Positions 1 through 8,908 of a stretch of 64,000 nucleotides of DNA are shown piece by piece (the stretch's first letter is position 1; every line of letters begins with the position of its first letter). The stretch comes from SB11 sp965249955 (GTDB taxonomy: Bacteria; Bacteroidota; Bacteroidia; UBA8524), in contig OZ252261.1 of assembly GCA_965249955.1 (NCBI GenBank), positions 620,001 to 684,000 of the forward strand, given 5' to 3'. The notes beneath the pieces are model-generated. The model was not told the DNA's origin. It was given only the letters and a program-made list of their open reading frames with translations, and made no database searches. Both the position numbers and the translations under genes were made by a program.

Positions 1-1
1 C

Positions 2-1318
2 GACAATAAAGATGCAGGCTACAACATATTTTACATGGGTATAAACATAGGTGCATTTGTATGCAACTTTGTGGCTGCCTATATGCGTAACAACTTTGGT
101 TGGGGACACGCATTTATTGCTGCAGGTGTAGGTATGCTTTTAGGTGTAATTATTTTTATATTAGGTACACGCCATGTAAAAGAAGCCGATGTAATGAAAC
201 CTACCCAAAAAGGCGATATGTCGCTCTTACAAATATTTGGATTTGTACTAGTGCCTATGTTTGTATTTGGGGTAATAGGTTATTTTATCAGTGGTGTAAC
301 CAGCCCAAGCAATCCACACGGTAATCTTTTGGGCACTGATACCAATGATGCCTTTATATTTGGCTGTATACCTGTAATTCTATTTTTTGTATACATGTAT
401 GTAAAAGCCAATCACGAAGACAAACGCCCCATTGGTGCGCTATTAGCGGTATATGCTTGCTTAGTGGTGTTTTGGGCTGTTTTCCATCAAAATGGTGATG
501 CGCTTACCGTTTGGGCTGAAGACTATACCAACCGTGAAATGCCTGCCAGTTTTGAAAAAGCATCCAACACACTGGGCATATCACAAACCATTACTTATGG
601 CGAGTTTGTAGATTATTCTAACACAAGTTTGAAAAGCCACATGGATAGTTTGGGTGCATTAAAGCAAACTTATATTGATGCCAATGATAATGTGGCATCA
701 AAAGCTATTGCACAAAGAATAAAACTAGAAGAAAGTTCAATAAAATACCTTTCTAATCTTCCTAAAGAAAAATGGCCAAATCAGGGACAAGATTTGAAAC
801 TGGTTTCAACAGAAATATACCAATCGGTAAATCCATTTTGGATAATACTACTTACCCCAATAGTAGTTGGCTTTTTTGGTTTCTTACGTAAACGAGGCAA
901 AGAACCTAGCACCCCCAGCAAAATTGCCATTGGTTTATTCATCACCGCACTATCGGCATTGGTAATGGTAGGTGCAGTAAAAGCCACCAACCTTGATAGC
1001 GAAAAAGCCAGTAGCTGGTGGCTGATAATGACATACGCTGTTATAACCATTGGCGAGCTTTGTTTATCGCCTATGGGACTTTCACTGGTATCAAAACTAA
1101 GCCCGCCGCGTATTACCGCATTAATGATGGGAGGGTTTTTCCTCTCTACAGCAGTGGGTAATAAACTATCGGGTATGTTATCAAGCCTTTGGGAAGGGTT
1201 TGAAGATAAATCACACTTCTTCCTACTCAACTTTGTATTGGCATTAGCGGCATCGTTAATGATGGTATTCTTGCTAAAATGGCTAAAGGCAGTAATGCGA
1301 GAGAAAAACATTAGATAA
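2..1318 (+). CDS. POT/PTR2-family proton-coupled oligopeptide transporter (5' end outside window)
   Basis: This is an inner-membrane MFS transporter expected to import di- and tripeptides with protons. The reading frame is open to the left edge, and the first visible residues (IFYMGINIGA) match the conserved FYMGIN block in the middle of POT proteins, so the N-terminal helices lie outside the window. At least nine hydrophobic segments are visible. A long hydrophilic insertion of roughly 120 residues, between helices near residues 165 and 270, is typical of the larger Bacteroidota members. The C-terminal block GELCLSPMGLSLVSKLSP is also family-typical. Substrate is inferred from the family only. 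The gene ends just before a long inverted repeat that could terminate its transcript. Confidence 0.9.
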   Translation, partial: DNKDAGYNIFYMGINIGAFVCNFVAAYMRNNFGWGHAFIAAGVGMLLGVIIFILGTRHVKEADVMKPTQKGDMSLLQIFGFVLVPMFVFGVIGYFISGVTSPSNPHGNLLGTDTNDAFIFGCIPVILFFVYMYVKANHEDKRPIGALLAVYACLVVFWAVFHQNGDALTVWAEDYTNREMPASFEKASNTLGISQTITYGEFVDYSNTSLKSHMDSLGALKQTYIDANDNVASKAIAQRIKLEESSIKYLSNLPKEKWPNQGQDLKLVSTEIYQSVNPFWIILLTPIVVGFFGFLRKRGKEPSTPSKIAIGLFITALSALVMVGAVKATNLDSEKASSWWLIMTYAVITIGELCLSPMGLSLVSKLSPPRITALMMGGFFLSTAVGNKLSGMLSSLWEGFEDKSHFFLLNFVLALAASLMMVFLLKWLKAVMREKNIR

Positions 1319-1337
1319 ACTAATAGTAATACTTAAT

Positions 1338-1370
1338 AACAAAGCCACCTAAAATTTAGGTGGCTTTGTT
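1338..1370 (+). terminator. hairpin after the peptide transporter
   Basis: A near-perfect inverted repeat with 16-nt arms (AACAAAGCCACCTAAA and its complement) lies 20 bases after the transporter stop. Only short T runs follow it, so it is a plausible but not textbook intrinsic terminator. Confidence 0.6.
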
Positions 1371-1428
1371 GCTTTAGCACTTATACAAAAAATGAATACA
1401 GTTGTTCTAATAAACAATGCAGAAATAT

Positions 1429-1436
1429 TACATTTG
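1429..1436 (+). promoter_or_regulatory. possible Bacteroidota -7 element upstream of the NusG-like gene
   Basis: TACATTTG fits the TAnnTTTG -7 consensus. A TTG lies 24 bases upstream, slightly beyond the usual spacing. A second candidate, TAACTTTG, occurs at 1514-1521 without a -33 box. Use of the first would give a leader of about 160 nt, in keeping with UpxY-type regulators that act on 5' leaders. Weak evidence. Confidence 0.3.
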
Positions 1437-1607
1437 TAACCTTAACCTAAGCAATTGTTTATTTACAACCATTTCATAATATAACAGTCAAAAAAGTATT
1501 AAAATAAATAACATAACTTTGTAATTGTGCTTTGTAATCGTTTGAAATTTCTAATAATCACATTAAAAGTTACAAAAGGTTATATTGAACTGTAGTTTTT
1601 GCCTTGT

Positions 1608-2144
1608 ATGAGTAACCTACCCAATAAATACTGGTATGCAGTGTATACCTTGCCACGCTCTGAGAAGAAAGTGGCCGACCGTTTTGAAAAGGCGGGTATT
1701 AGTTACTATTTACCCCTATACAAACAGTTAAAAAAATGGAGTGATAGAAAAAAATGGGTTGAAGAGCCTTTGTTTAAATCGTACATATTTGTTCAAATAT
1801 CTGAGGCTGAATATTTTAAAGTTTTAAATACATTGGGTGTAGTACGCTTTATTACCTTTTCGGGCAAAGCGGTATACATACCACAACGTGAAATTGAAAT
1901 AATACAAAAGCTACTTTTAGAATTTCCTGATGATTTAGAGGTTGCCGACAACCTTTCGCCGGGTACACCAATAGAAATTATTGCAGGCGCAATGATGGGT
2001 ATAAAAGGTGAATTGGTGGATTATAGAGGAGAAAAAAGAGCTTCAATTAAAGTGGAATATATAAACCAATCGGTATTAATTAATATACCCGCATCGTTTA
2101 TATCCCCACTCGAAACAAAAAAACTACAAGTCGTACAAGGTTAG
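1608..2144 (+). CDS. UpxY-type NusG paralogue (transcription antiterminator)
   Basis: A 178-residue NusG-family protein. The NGN domain covers about residues 6-105 (WYAVYTLPRSEKKVADRF, then YLPLYKQLKKW and SYIFVQI). A KOW-like segment follows around residues 120-160 (GIKGELVDYRGEKRASIKVEY). Short NusG paralogues of this kind sit first in Bacteroidota polysaccharide operons and help RNA polymerase read through the long operon. An in-frame TTG lies nine bases earlier, but the ATG gives the expected MSNLPNKYWYAVY start. It is followed after 57 bases by a polysaccharide-type epimerase. No glycosyltransferase genes follow in the window, so the regulator appears to serve a one-gene remnant or acts in trans. 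Confidence 0.88.
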   Translation: MSNLPNKYWYAVYTLPRSEKKVADRFEKAGISYYLPLYKQLKKWSDRKKWVEEPLFKSYIFVQISEAEYFKVLNTLGVVRFITFSGKAVYIPQREIEIIQKLLLEFPDDLEVADNLSPGTPIEIIAGAMMGIKGELVDYRGEKRASIKVEYINQSVLINIPASFISPLETKKLQVVQG

Positions 2145-2201
2145 TGCAACTGGTATAATAGTTTGGTAAATTTTGGAATATATTAATATAAGTTTGTGAT
2201 T

Positions 2202-4148
2202 ATGAAATGGGATGAAGTTCTTAATAAATCACCAAAAAAGCATATCCCGCGTTGGATTATTTTAATAATCGACCTTAGTATTTGTCTTTTTTCATTTACT
2301 CTAGCCCATGTATTGCGCTATAATTTTGAAATGGGCATACAGCAGTACAATGTGATTTATAATGCAATACCCCTATTTTTAGCCGTTAGGTTTATCACCT
2401 TTTATATAGCCAAAACATATCATGGCATTGTTCGTTACTCGGGCACACAAGATATTATACGCATTTTTACTACCCTGTTTATAGGCAGTACGCTATTTAT
2501 AGCCTCAAACTACATCACCACCTTATTTACAGAAAATCACCGTTTCCTTATACCGCACTCAGTAGTAATTATAGATTTCTTTATATCATTAGTACTGATG
2601 ACTTCATCACGCTTTGCCTATAAATATTTATACAAACGCATTAATGCTACCGACAATAACAATAGTAATAACGGACGTATAAATGTAATTATTTATGGTG
2701 CAGGAGATTCGGGGTTGATTACTAAACGTACCCTTGAGCAAGAAAACCGTAATAGGTATAGAGTAATTGGCTTTGTTGATGATAACCCTGCCAAAGCAAA
2801 AAAACGTATTGACGGCGTACCTATTTACCACAGTGGACAACACCTTGAAAGGGTAGCCAAAATTAATAAGGTTGACGAAGTAATTATATCAATACAGAAC
2901 ATAAGTAAGCAAAGCAAAAAAAATATAATTGAAACCTGCCTTGCCCTTAACCTTAAAATAAAAGTAATTCCACCGGTTGAAAAATGGATTAATGGCGAGT
3001 TGAGCTTTAGTCAGTTTAAAAAAGTAAATATCGAAGATTTGCTTGAACGTGACGTAATACAACTTGATATTGAAAAAATAAGCGAAAACATTAAAGGTAA
3101 AACGATAATGATAACAGGTGCAGCAGGCTCAATAGGTAGTGAGATTGTTCGCCAAGTTATCCCCTTCTACCCATTAAAACTTGTGCTTATAGATCAAGCT
3201 GAAACACCATTATACGAATTGGAAAGCCAGCTTAAAGAATTGTTTAAAAACCACGGTTACAGCAAAACAGTTGAAATTATTGTTGCTGATATACGTTGCC
3301 TTGAAAAAATAGAACAAATTGTGGCTACCTATTTGCCCGATGTGATATACCATGCTGCGGCATACAAACACGTGCCTTTAATGGAAGCCAACCCTGATGA
3401 AGCCATAGCTACCAATGTAAGAGGCACAAAAACATTAGCCGATTTAGCCGTAAAATACGGTATTGGTAAGTTTGTTATGGTATCAACCGATAAGGCTGTA
3501 AACCCTACCAATGTTATGGGTGCAAGCAAACGTATTGCCGAAATATACGTTCAATCGCTAAACAATTCGCCAATCAATACAAAAACACGTTTTATCACCA
3601 CCCGCTTTGGTAATGTTTTAGGCTCAAACGGTTCAGTAATACCTTTATTTAAGAAACAAATTGCCGAAGGAGGCCCAATAACAGTTACCCACCCTGATAT
3701 TACCCGCTATTTTATGACTATTCCTGAAGCCTGCCAACTGGTAATTGAAGCAGGAAACATGGGTAATGGCGGTGAAATATTCATTTTTGATATGGGGCAA
3801 AGTGTTAAGATTGTTGATTTAGCCAAAAAAATGATAAAACTATCAGGCTTAAAGCTAGGTAAAGATATTACCATTGAGTTTACAGGCTTGAGACCAGGCG
3901 AAAAACTGATGGAAGAATTGCTAAACGATTCTGAAAACACACTGCCTACCCACCACCCTAAAATCACTATTGCTAAAATAAAACCATACGATTATGAAGT
4001 GATTACCGAAGAGGTAAATGCACTTATTGAACTGGTAAACAAGCACGATTACGACCTCATAGTGAAGAAAATGAAACAGATAGTGCCTGAGTATATCAGC
4101 AACAACTCTGTGTACTCATCATTAGACATGATGAAATTACCTTCGTAA
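2202..4148 (+). CDS. membrane-bound nucleoside-diphosphate-sugar epimerase/dehydratase (WbpM/CapD/FlaA1-like)
   Basis: A 648-residue inner-membrane enzyme of surface-polysaccharide synthesis, probably a UDP-GlcNAc 4,6-dehydratase or related epimerase. Four hydrophobic helices fill about residues 15-140. A first Rossmann-like domain starts at VIIYGAGDSG near residue 160. The catalytic SDR domain starts near residue 303 with the NAD-binding motif ITGAAGSIGSE. The active-site block STDKAVNPTNVMGASKR (about 428-444) has Met in place of the usual SDR Tyr, as in long WbpM-type enzymes. Full length for the family. A GTG two codons upstream is an alternative start. It follows the UpxY-like regulator and is probably co-transcribed with it. 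Exact sugar product cannot be read from sequence. Confidence 0.92.
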   Translation: MKWDEVLNKSPKKHIPRWIILIIDLSICLFSFTLAHVLRYNFEMGIQQYNVIYNAIPLFLAVRFITFYIAKTYHGIVRYSGTQDIIRIFTTLFIGSTLFIASNYITTLFTENHRFLIPHSVVIIDFFISLVLMTSSRFAYKYLYKRINATDNNNSNNGRINVIIYGAGDSGLITKRTLEQENRNRYRVIGFVDDNPAKAKKRIDGVPIYHSGQHLERVAKINKVDEVIISIQNISKQSKKNIIETCLALNLKIKVIPPVEKWINGELSFSQFKKVNIEDLLERDVIQLDIEKISENIKGKTIMITGAAGSIGSEIVRQVIPFYPLKLVLIDQAETPLYELESQLKELFKNHGYSKTVEIIVADIRCLEKIEQIVATYLPDVIYHAAAYKHVPLMEANPDEAIATNVRGTKTLADLAVKYGIGKFVMVSTDKAVNPTNVMGASKRIAEIYVQSLNNSPINTKTRFITTRFGNVLGSNGSVIPLFKKQIAEGGPITVTHPDITRYFMTIPEACQLVIEAGNMGNGGEIFIFDMGQSVKIVDLAKKMIKLSGLKLGKDITIEFTGLRPGEKLMEELLNDSENTLPTHHPKITIAKIKPYDYEVITEEVNALIELVNKHDYDLIVKKMKQIVPEYISNNSVYSSLDMMKLPS

Positions 4149-4278
4149 TTTTTTTCTTAAAACCAACCCTCCCCCTACCTCAAACCACTGAAAAACAGTG
4201 CACTTTTTTGTTTATTTAGACGGATTTTAAATTAATAAATTTGTGTACTTTTTTTAGACTTCCATTGCAATTGCACAC

Positions 4279-4286
4279 TATATTTG
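4279..4286 (+). promoter_or_regulatory. candidate -7 promoter element for the act operon
   Basis: TATATTTG matches the Bacteroidota TAnnTTTG -7 box, 22 bases before the actA GTG. No TTG lies at the ideal -33 distance; the nearest TTTG is 35 bases upstream. The same octamer precedes three other genes in this window. Confidence 0.5.
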
Positions 4287-4308
4287 CGCCCAAAACAACG
4301 GTAAAATT

Positions 4309-5628
4309 GTGAGTAAACTAACCCTACCGTATGTTTTAAACCCTTTTAAGTATATGGTGCATACTTCAACGCTAAAACGTCTTTTAATATTACCGGCAAT
4401 CATCGGATTGCTTTCATTACCTACTGTGGCATCTGCACAAGATGCAGCCGAAGGCGAAAAACTTTTTAACGAAAACTGTACAGCTTGCCATGCCGTCGAT
4501 TCAAAAATGATTGGCCCAGCACTGCGTGATGTACATAAACGTCCGGGTCGTAGCGAGGCTTGGCTGATAAAGTGGATACGCAACTCACCCGGCTTAATAG
4601 CCAGTGGCGATGCACTAGCAGTAAAGCTTTACGAAGAGAACAACAAATCTAACATGACCAACTTTGAATTTTTGAACGAAGGTCAGGTTAAATCAATATT
4701 AAAATATATAGAAACCGCCCCTGTAGCAGTTGCAGCAAGCACAACTACAATAGATGGAGGCGAAGCTACAAGTGTAGCTGTTTCTCAAACCGCATCAAGC
4801 GGAGGTGAAGGTTTCTACTCAAGCAGCACATTGTTTGTACTAACAATACTTATAATAGTATTGTTGGCCATTACCCTACTATTATCAAGGGTAAAAGTAA
4901 TGTTAGGCTCATTAATGGCAAAAAAATTCCCTGAGGATGTTGCCGCAGCCAAACCTAGCTTTTACGAAAGCAAATTCCTTCCTTGGGTAAAAGATTTAAA
5001 CCCTACCATTACCATATTGGTAGTAGGCGGATTGTTTGCCGTAGTTGGTGGTGGTTTTTACTTTAAATACGCAAACCAAGAAATTGGAGTACAAAAAGGC
5101 TACGCACCCACTCAGCCCATTGCTTTTGACCACAGTTTACACGCAGGTCAGTACAAAATGGACTGCCAATTTTGCCACTCAACAGCATCGTATAGCAAAC
5201 AAGCAAGCGTACCCGCTGTAAACACTTGTATGAACTGCCATAGCTATGTTGACGCTAAAGACAAATACAATGGAGAAGTATCGCCCGAAATTCAAAAAAT
5301 TCGTGATGCTTACAAAAACAATACACCAATAAAATGGGTACGTATACACAACCTACCCGACCACGCATATTTCAATCACTCTCAGCACGTAGCAATAGGC
5401 AAAGTAGAATGCCAAACTTGCCACGGGCCTATAGAAACCATGAAAAAGGTTGAGCAGCACACAAGCCTACAAATGGGCTGGTGTATAAACTGCCACCGCG
5501 AAGCTAAAGTTGACGTAGCTAATAACGATTACTACGAAAAACTACACGAAGAATTGAAAGGCATGGGCCGAAAAGAATACACCGTGGCAATGAATGGTGG
5601 GCTTGAATGTGCCAAATGCCACTACTAA
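4309..5628 (+). CDS. actA: alternative complex III subunit ActA: multihaem cytochrome c
   Basis: Membrane-anchored periplasmic cytochrome of the quinol-oxidising alternative complex III, passing electrons from the complex towards a terminal oxidase. Six CxxCH haem motifs are visible: CTACH near residue 56 in an N-terminal class I cytochrome domain, then two transmembrane helices (about 172-193 and 233-252), then the pentahaem domain with CQFCH, CMNCH, CQTCH, CINCH and CAKCH between about 286 and 438. The N-terminus has a hydrophobic segment ending in VASAQ, fitting a signal sequence. The start is a GTG preceded by a stop in frame; a later ATG is possible. First gene of a six-gene operon. The extra N-terminal haem domain is a difference from the plain pentahaem ActA. 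Confidence 0.9.
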   Translation: MSKLTLPYVLNPFKYMVHTSTLKRLLILPAIIGLLSLPTVASAQDAAEGEKLFNENCTACHAVDSKMIGPALRDVHKRPGRSEAWLIKWIRNSPGLIASGDALAVKLYEENNKSNMTNFEFLNEGQVKSILKYIETAPVAVAASTTTIDGGEATSVAVSQTASSGGEGFYSSSTLFVLTILIIVLLAITLLLSRVKVMLGSLMAKKFPEDVAAAKPSFYESKFLPWVKDLNPTITILVVGGLFAVVGGGFYFKYANQEIGVQKGYAPTQPIAFDHSLHAGQYKMDCQFCHSTASYSKQASVPAVNTCMNCHSYVDAKDKYNGEVSPEIQKIRDAYKNNTPIKWVRIHNLPDHAYFNHSQHVAIGKVECQTCHGPIETMKKVEQHTSLQMGWCINCHREAKVDVANNDYYEKLHEELKGMGRKEYTVAMNGGLECAKCHY

Positions 5629-5678
5629 TCTCAATTTTTTAATTTACACGTAACCACCTTCATCATTAAAATCGATAG

Positions 5679-8600
5679 ATGGAAAATAAAAATAAATACT
5701 GGAAGGGTTTAGAGGAACTGAATAGGGAACCTGCCTTTGTACAGGCTAATAAAAATGAGTTTGCCGAAGGTTTACCTTTAGAAGAAGCATTTAGCGAAGA
5801 TACCATGAGTATGTCGTCGAACCGTAGGGATTTCCTAAAGTTCTTCGGTTTCAGTGTTTCAGCAGTTGCTTTGGCAGCCTGTAATACAGCTCCTGTAAAA
5901 AATGTAATACCCTATGTTATAAAGCCCGAAGAGATTACCCCCGGTAATCCCAACTGGTATTCTTCTACCTATAACAACCTTCCTGTATTGGTTAAAACCC
6001 GCGAAGGTCGTCCGATTAAGATAGAAGGTAACGACAAATCGTTTACGGGTGGTGGGGTTGATGCTTACGGGCAAGCCTCTATACTTAGCCTTTACGATAG
6101 CGAGCGTTTAGATGCTGCGCTAAAAGAGGGCAAAGCAGCCAACTGGGGTACAATTGACAAAGAAATAAGCGATAAACTAGCACAAATAGCTGCCTCAGGT
6201 GGAGCTATACGTTTAGTTACAAACTCGATAAACAGCCCTTCAATGCTTAGTGCTATTGAAGAGTTTACCGCCAAATATCCTACTACTAAACACGTTACTT
6301 ACGATGCTATTTCATATAGCGGAATTATTGAGGCAAACAAAATGTGCTTTGATAAAGCCGTTGTACCTCAATACAACTTCGATAAAGCAAACGTTATAGT
6401 AAGTTTTGGTGCCGACTTTTTAGGTGCTTGGTTATCTCCTGTTGAGTTTTCTCGTCAGTGGGCTAAAAACCGTAACCTACGCAACGGACAAAAAGAATTA
6501 TCACGCCACTATCAGTTTGAAGCATTGTTATCATTAACAGGCTCAAATGCTGATATACGTATGACTATGAAACCTTCACAACAGGGTACATACGTAGTAC
6601 AACTTTACAATGCTATTGCAAAACTGGCAGGTAAAGATGCACTTAGCAGTGGCACTAAAGAATTAGCAGGTAATGCAATAAGCAAAGCTGCTGCCGACCT
6701 TTGGGCTAATAAAGGTAAAGGTTTGGTAGTTTGCGGTAGTAACGACCACGCTACACAGTGTGTAGTAAACGGCATTAACGAAATGCTTGGTAACTATGGT
6801 ACTACAATAGATTTAGACAATTACAGCAAACAATATACTGCTACCGATGCCGGTTTTGAAGCCTTTGTTGGTGAATTGGCAAGCGGTGGCGTAAAAGCAG
6901 TGATAATGTATGGTGTAAACCCTGTATACACTTACCACGACAGTAAAAAAATTGCTGATGGCATTAAGAAAGCAGAACTAAGTGTTAGCCTAAGCACTAG
7001 CATTGATGATACTGCTAAAGTTTGCCAATACGTAGCTCCCGACAATCACTTTTTAGAAAGCTGGGGAGATGCAGAAATAAAAGCAGGCTATTATGGCTTT
7101 GCACAACCAACCATACAACGTGTTTTTGAAACTCGTCAAGCTCTTGAGAGCTTCTTGGTTTGGTCGGGTAATAACACCCCTGCATACGACTACATAAAAA
7201 ATAACTGGAAAACTAAAATGTTTGGTGCGCAAACCAAATACACCTCTTTCACCACCATGTGGAACGAAAGTATACAAAACGGTGTGTTTGCATTGCCTGC
7301 TAAAACACCCGTAGCATATACCTCAGCTACCAACTACGCTGAGATGGCATCTAAAATTGCCGCTCCATCAAAAGATGGTTCGCTTGAGTTTATAGCTTAC
7401 GAAGGTGTAGCACTGCGCGATGGTAGCCAAGCCAACAACCCTTGGTTGCAAGAAATGCCCGATCCTATTACTAAAGTAACTTGGGATAACTACGCCAGCC
7501 TTTCTAAATTTAACGCTGATAGATTAGAAGTTTCTGAAGGTGATACCGTAAATGTAACTGTAAACGGTGTTAAATATGAAAATGTACCCGTAATTATTCA
7601 ACCGGGGCAAGCTCGCGATACCATTGGTATGGCAATAGGTTATGGCCGTGTTGAAATGGGTAAGGTTGCCGCTGAAGCTAAAGGCTTTGACGTATACCCA
7701 ACCCGTAGCTTTACTAACGGTGCTTACAGCAATATAGCGACTAAGGTAGAACTTACTAAAGGTAGCAAACGCTACGAGTTAGCCCGCACACAAACGCACC
7801 ACTCTATTGAGGGACGTGATATAGTGCGTGAAGCTACTTTGAGCGGTTATATAGCTGATCCACAAGTAAACAACCACGATCATCATGGTTTGATACGCGA
7901 CCCAAAAAACAATAACCAATACCACACCCTTTGGGAAGAGCACGATAACAAAGGCCACAAATGGGGTATGGCTATAGACTTAAATGCTTGTACCGGTTGC
8001 GGTGCTTGTATAGTAAGTTGTAATGCTGAAAATAACGTACCTGTTGTAGGTAGAGACGAAGTACGTCGCCGCCGCGAAATGCACTGGATACGTATCGACC
8101 GCTACTACCGTTTTTCACCAGAAAAGTATAACGAAGAAGACAACCAATTAAATGCTGGTTTCACAAAATCAGGCGATTTAGCTATTGGTGAAAACGAAGG
8201 TTACACAAGGCTTGAAGGTGAAGAAGCAGCAAAAATGTACGATAGCGTAAGTGTTATACACGTACCTATGATGTGCCAACACTGTGGCCATGCACCTTGC
8301 GAAACTGTATGCCCGGTATTGGCAACTACACACAGCAGCGAAGGTTTGAACCAAATGACTTATAACCGTTGTATTGGTACTAAATACTGTGCTAACAACT
8401 GCCCTTATAAAGTACGTAGGTTCAACTGGTTCCGCTACAACGATAACGACAACTTTGATTATTATATGAATAACGACTTGGGTAAAATGGTCATCAACCC
8501 TGATGTAACCGTACGTACCCGAGGTGTTATGGAAAAATGTTCGTTCTGCGTACAACGTATCCAATACGGTAAGTTGCAAGCTAAATTAGAAAACCGCAAA

Positions 8601-8855
8601 GTAGCCGACGGTGATATAAAAACAGCTTGCCAACAAACTTGCCCTACCGGTGCTATTGTATTTGGTGACTTAAAAGACCCTAAAAGCGAAATTAGTCGCC
8701 TATTCCGCAACGAACGTTCGTACCACATGTTGGATGAATTGAACGTGCAACCTTCAGTGGCTTATATGACTAAAATACGCAATACTGAAGAAGTGAAAGG
8801 TAATGGCAACTCTAGTGCAAAAACTGAAAAACACGAAGAAAGCCACGCTCACTAA
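5679..8855 (+). CDS. actB: alternative complex III subunit ActB: molybdopterin-oxidoreductase-like iron-sulfur protein
   Basis: The large 1058-residue periplasmic subunit of alternative complex III. It fuses a molybdopterin-oxidoreductase-like domain (about 50-740, thought not to bind the cofactor in this family) to a ferredoxin-type domain. Iron-sulfur ligand clusters are visible at CTGCGACIVSC (about 770), CQHCGHAPCETVC (about 866), CANNCP (about 905), CSFC (about 953) and CQQTCP (about 984), as expected for several [4Fe-4S]/[3Fe-4S] clusters. An internal Tat signal, NRRDFLKFF near residue 48, is followed by the lipobox LAAC near 67, so the mature protein is probably Tat-exported and lipidated. 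It lies 50 bases after actA. Confidence 0.93.
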   Translation: MENKNKYWKGLEELNREPAFVQANKNEFAEGLPLEEAFSEDTMSMSSNRRDFLKFFGFSVSAVALAACNTAPVKNVIPYVIKPEEITPGNPNWYSSTYNNLPVLVKTREGRPIKIEGNDKSFTGGGVDAYGQASILSLYDSERLDAALKEGKAANWGTIDKEISDKLAQIAASGGAIRLVTNSINSPSMLSAIEEFTAKYPTTKHVTYDAISYSGIIEANKMCFDKAVVPQYNFDKANVIVSFGADFLGAWLSPVEFSRQWAKNRNLRNGQKELSRHYQFEALLSLTGSNADIRMTMKPSQQGTYVVQLYNAIAKLAGKDALSSGTKELAGNAISKAAADLWANKGKGLVVCGSNDHATQCVVNGINEMLGNYGTTIDLDNYSKQYTATDAGFEAFVGELASGGVKAVIMYGVNPVYTYHDSKKIADGIKKAELSVSLSTSIDDTAKVCQYVAPDNHFLESWGDAEIKAGYYGFAQPTIQRVFETRQALESFLVWSGNNTPAYDYIKNNWKTKMFGAQTKYTSFTTMWNESIQNGVFALPAKTPVAYTSATNYAEMASKIAAPSKDGSLEFIAYEGVALRDGSQANNPWLQEMPDPITKVTWDNYASLSKFNADRLEVSEGDTVNVTVNGVKYENVPVIIQPGQARDTIGMAIGYGRVEMGKVAAEAKGFDVYPTRSFTNGAYSNIATKVELTKGSKRYELARTQTHHSIEGRDIVREATLSGYIADPQVNNHDHHGLIRDPKNNNQYHTLWEEHDNKGHKWGMAIDLNACTGCGACIVSCNAENNVPVVGRDEVRRRREMHWIRIDRYYRFSPEKYNEEDNQLNAGFTKSGDLAIGENEGYTRLEGEEAAKMYDSVSVIHVPMMCQHCGHAPCETVCPVLATTHSSEGLNQMTYNRCIGTKYCANNCPYKVRRFNWFRYNDNDNFDYYMNNDLGKMVINPDVTVRTRGVMEKCSFCVQRIQYGKLQAKLENRKVADGDIKTACQQTCPTGAIVFGDLKDPKSEISRLFRNERSYHMLDELNVQPSVAYMTKIRNTEEVKGNGNSSAKTEKHEESHAH

Positions 8856-8908
8856 GCATTATTATTTTAAAAAGAGGACTAACACATTTAATCAAGAATA
8901 GATAAGCC

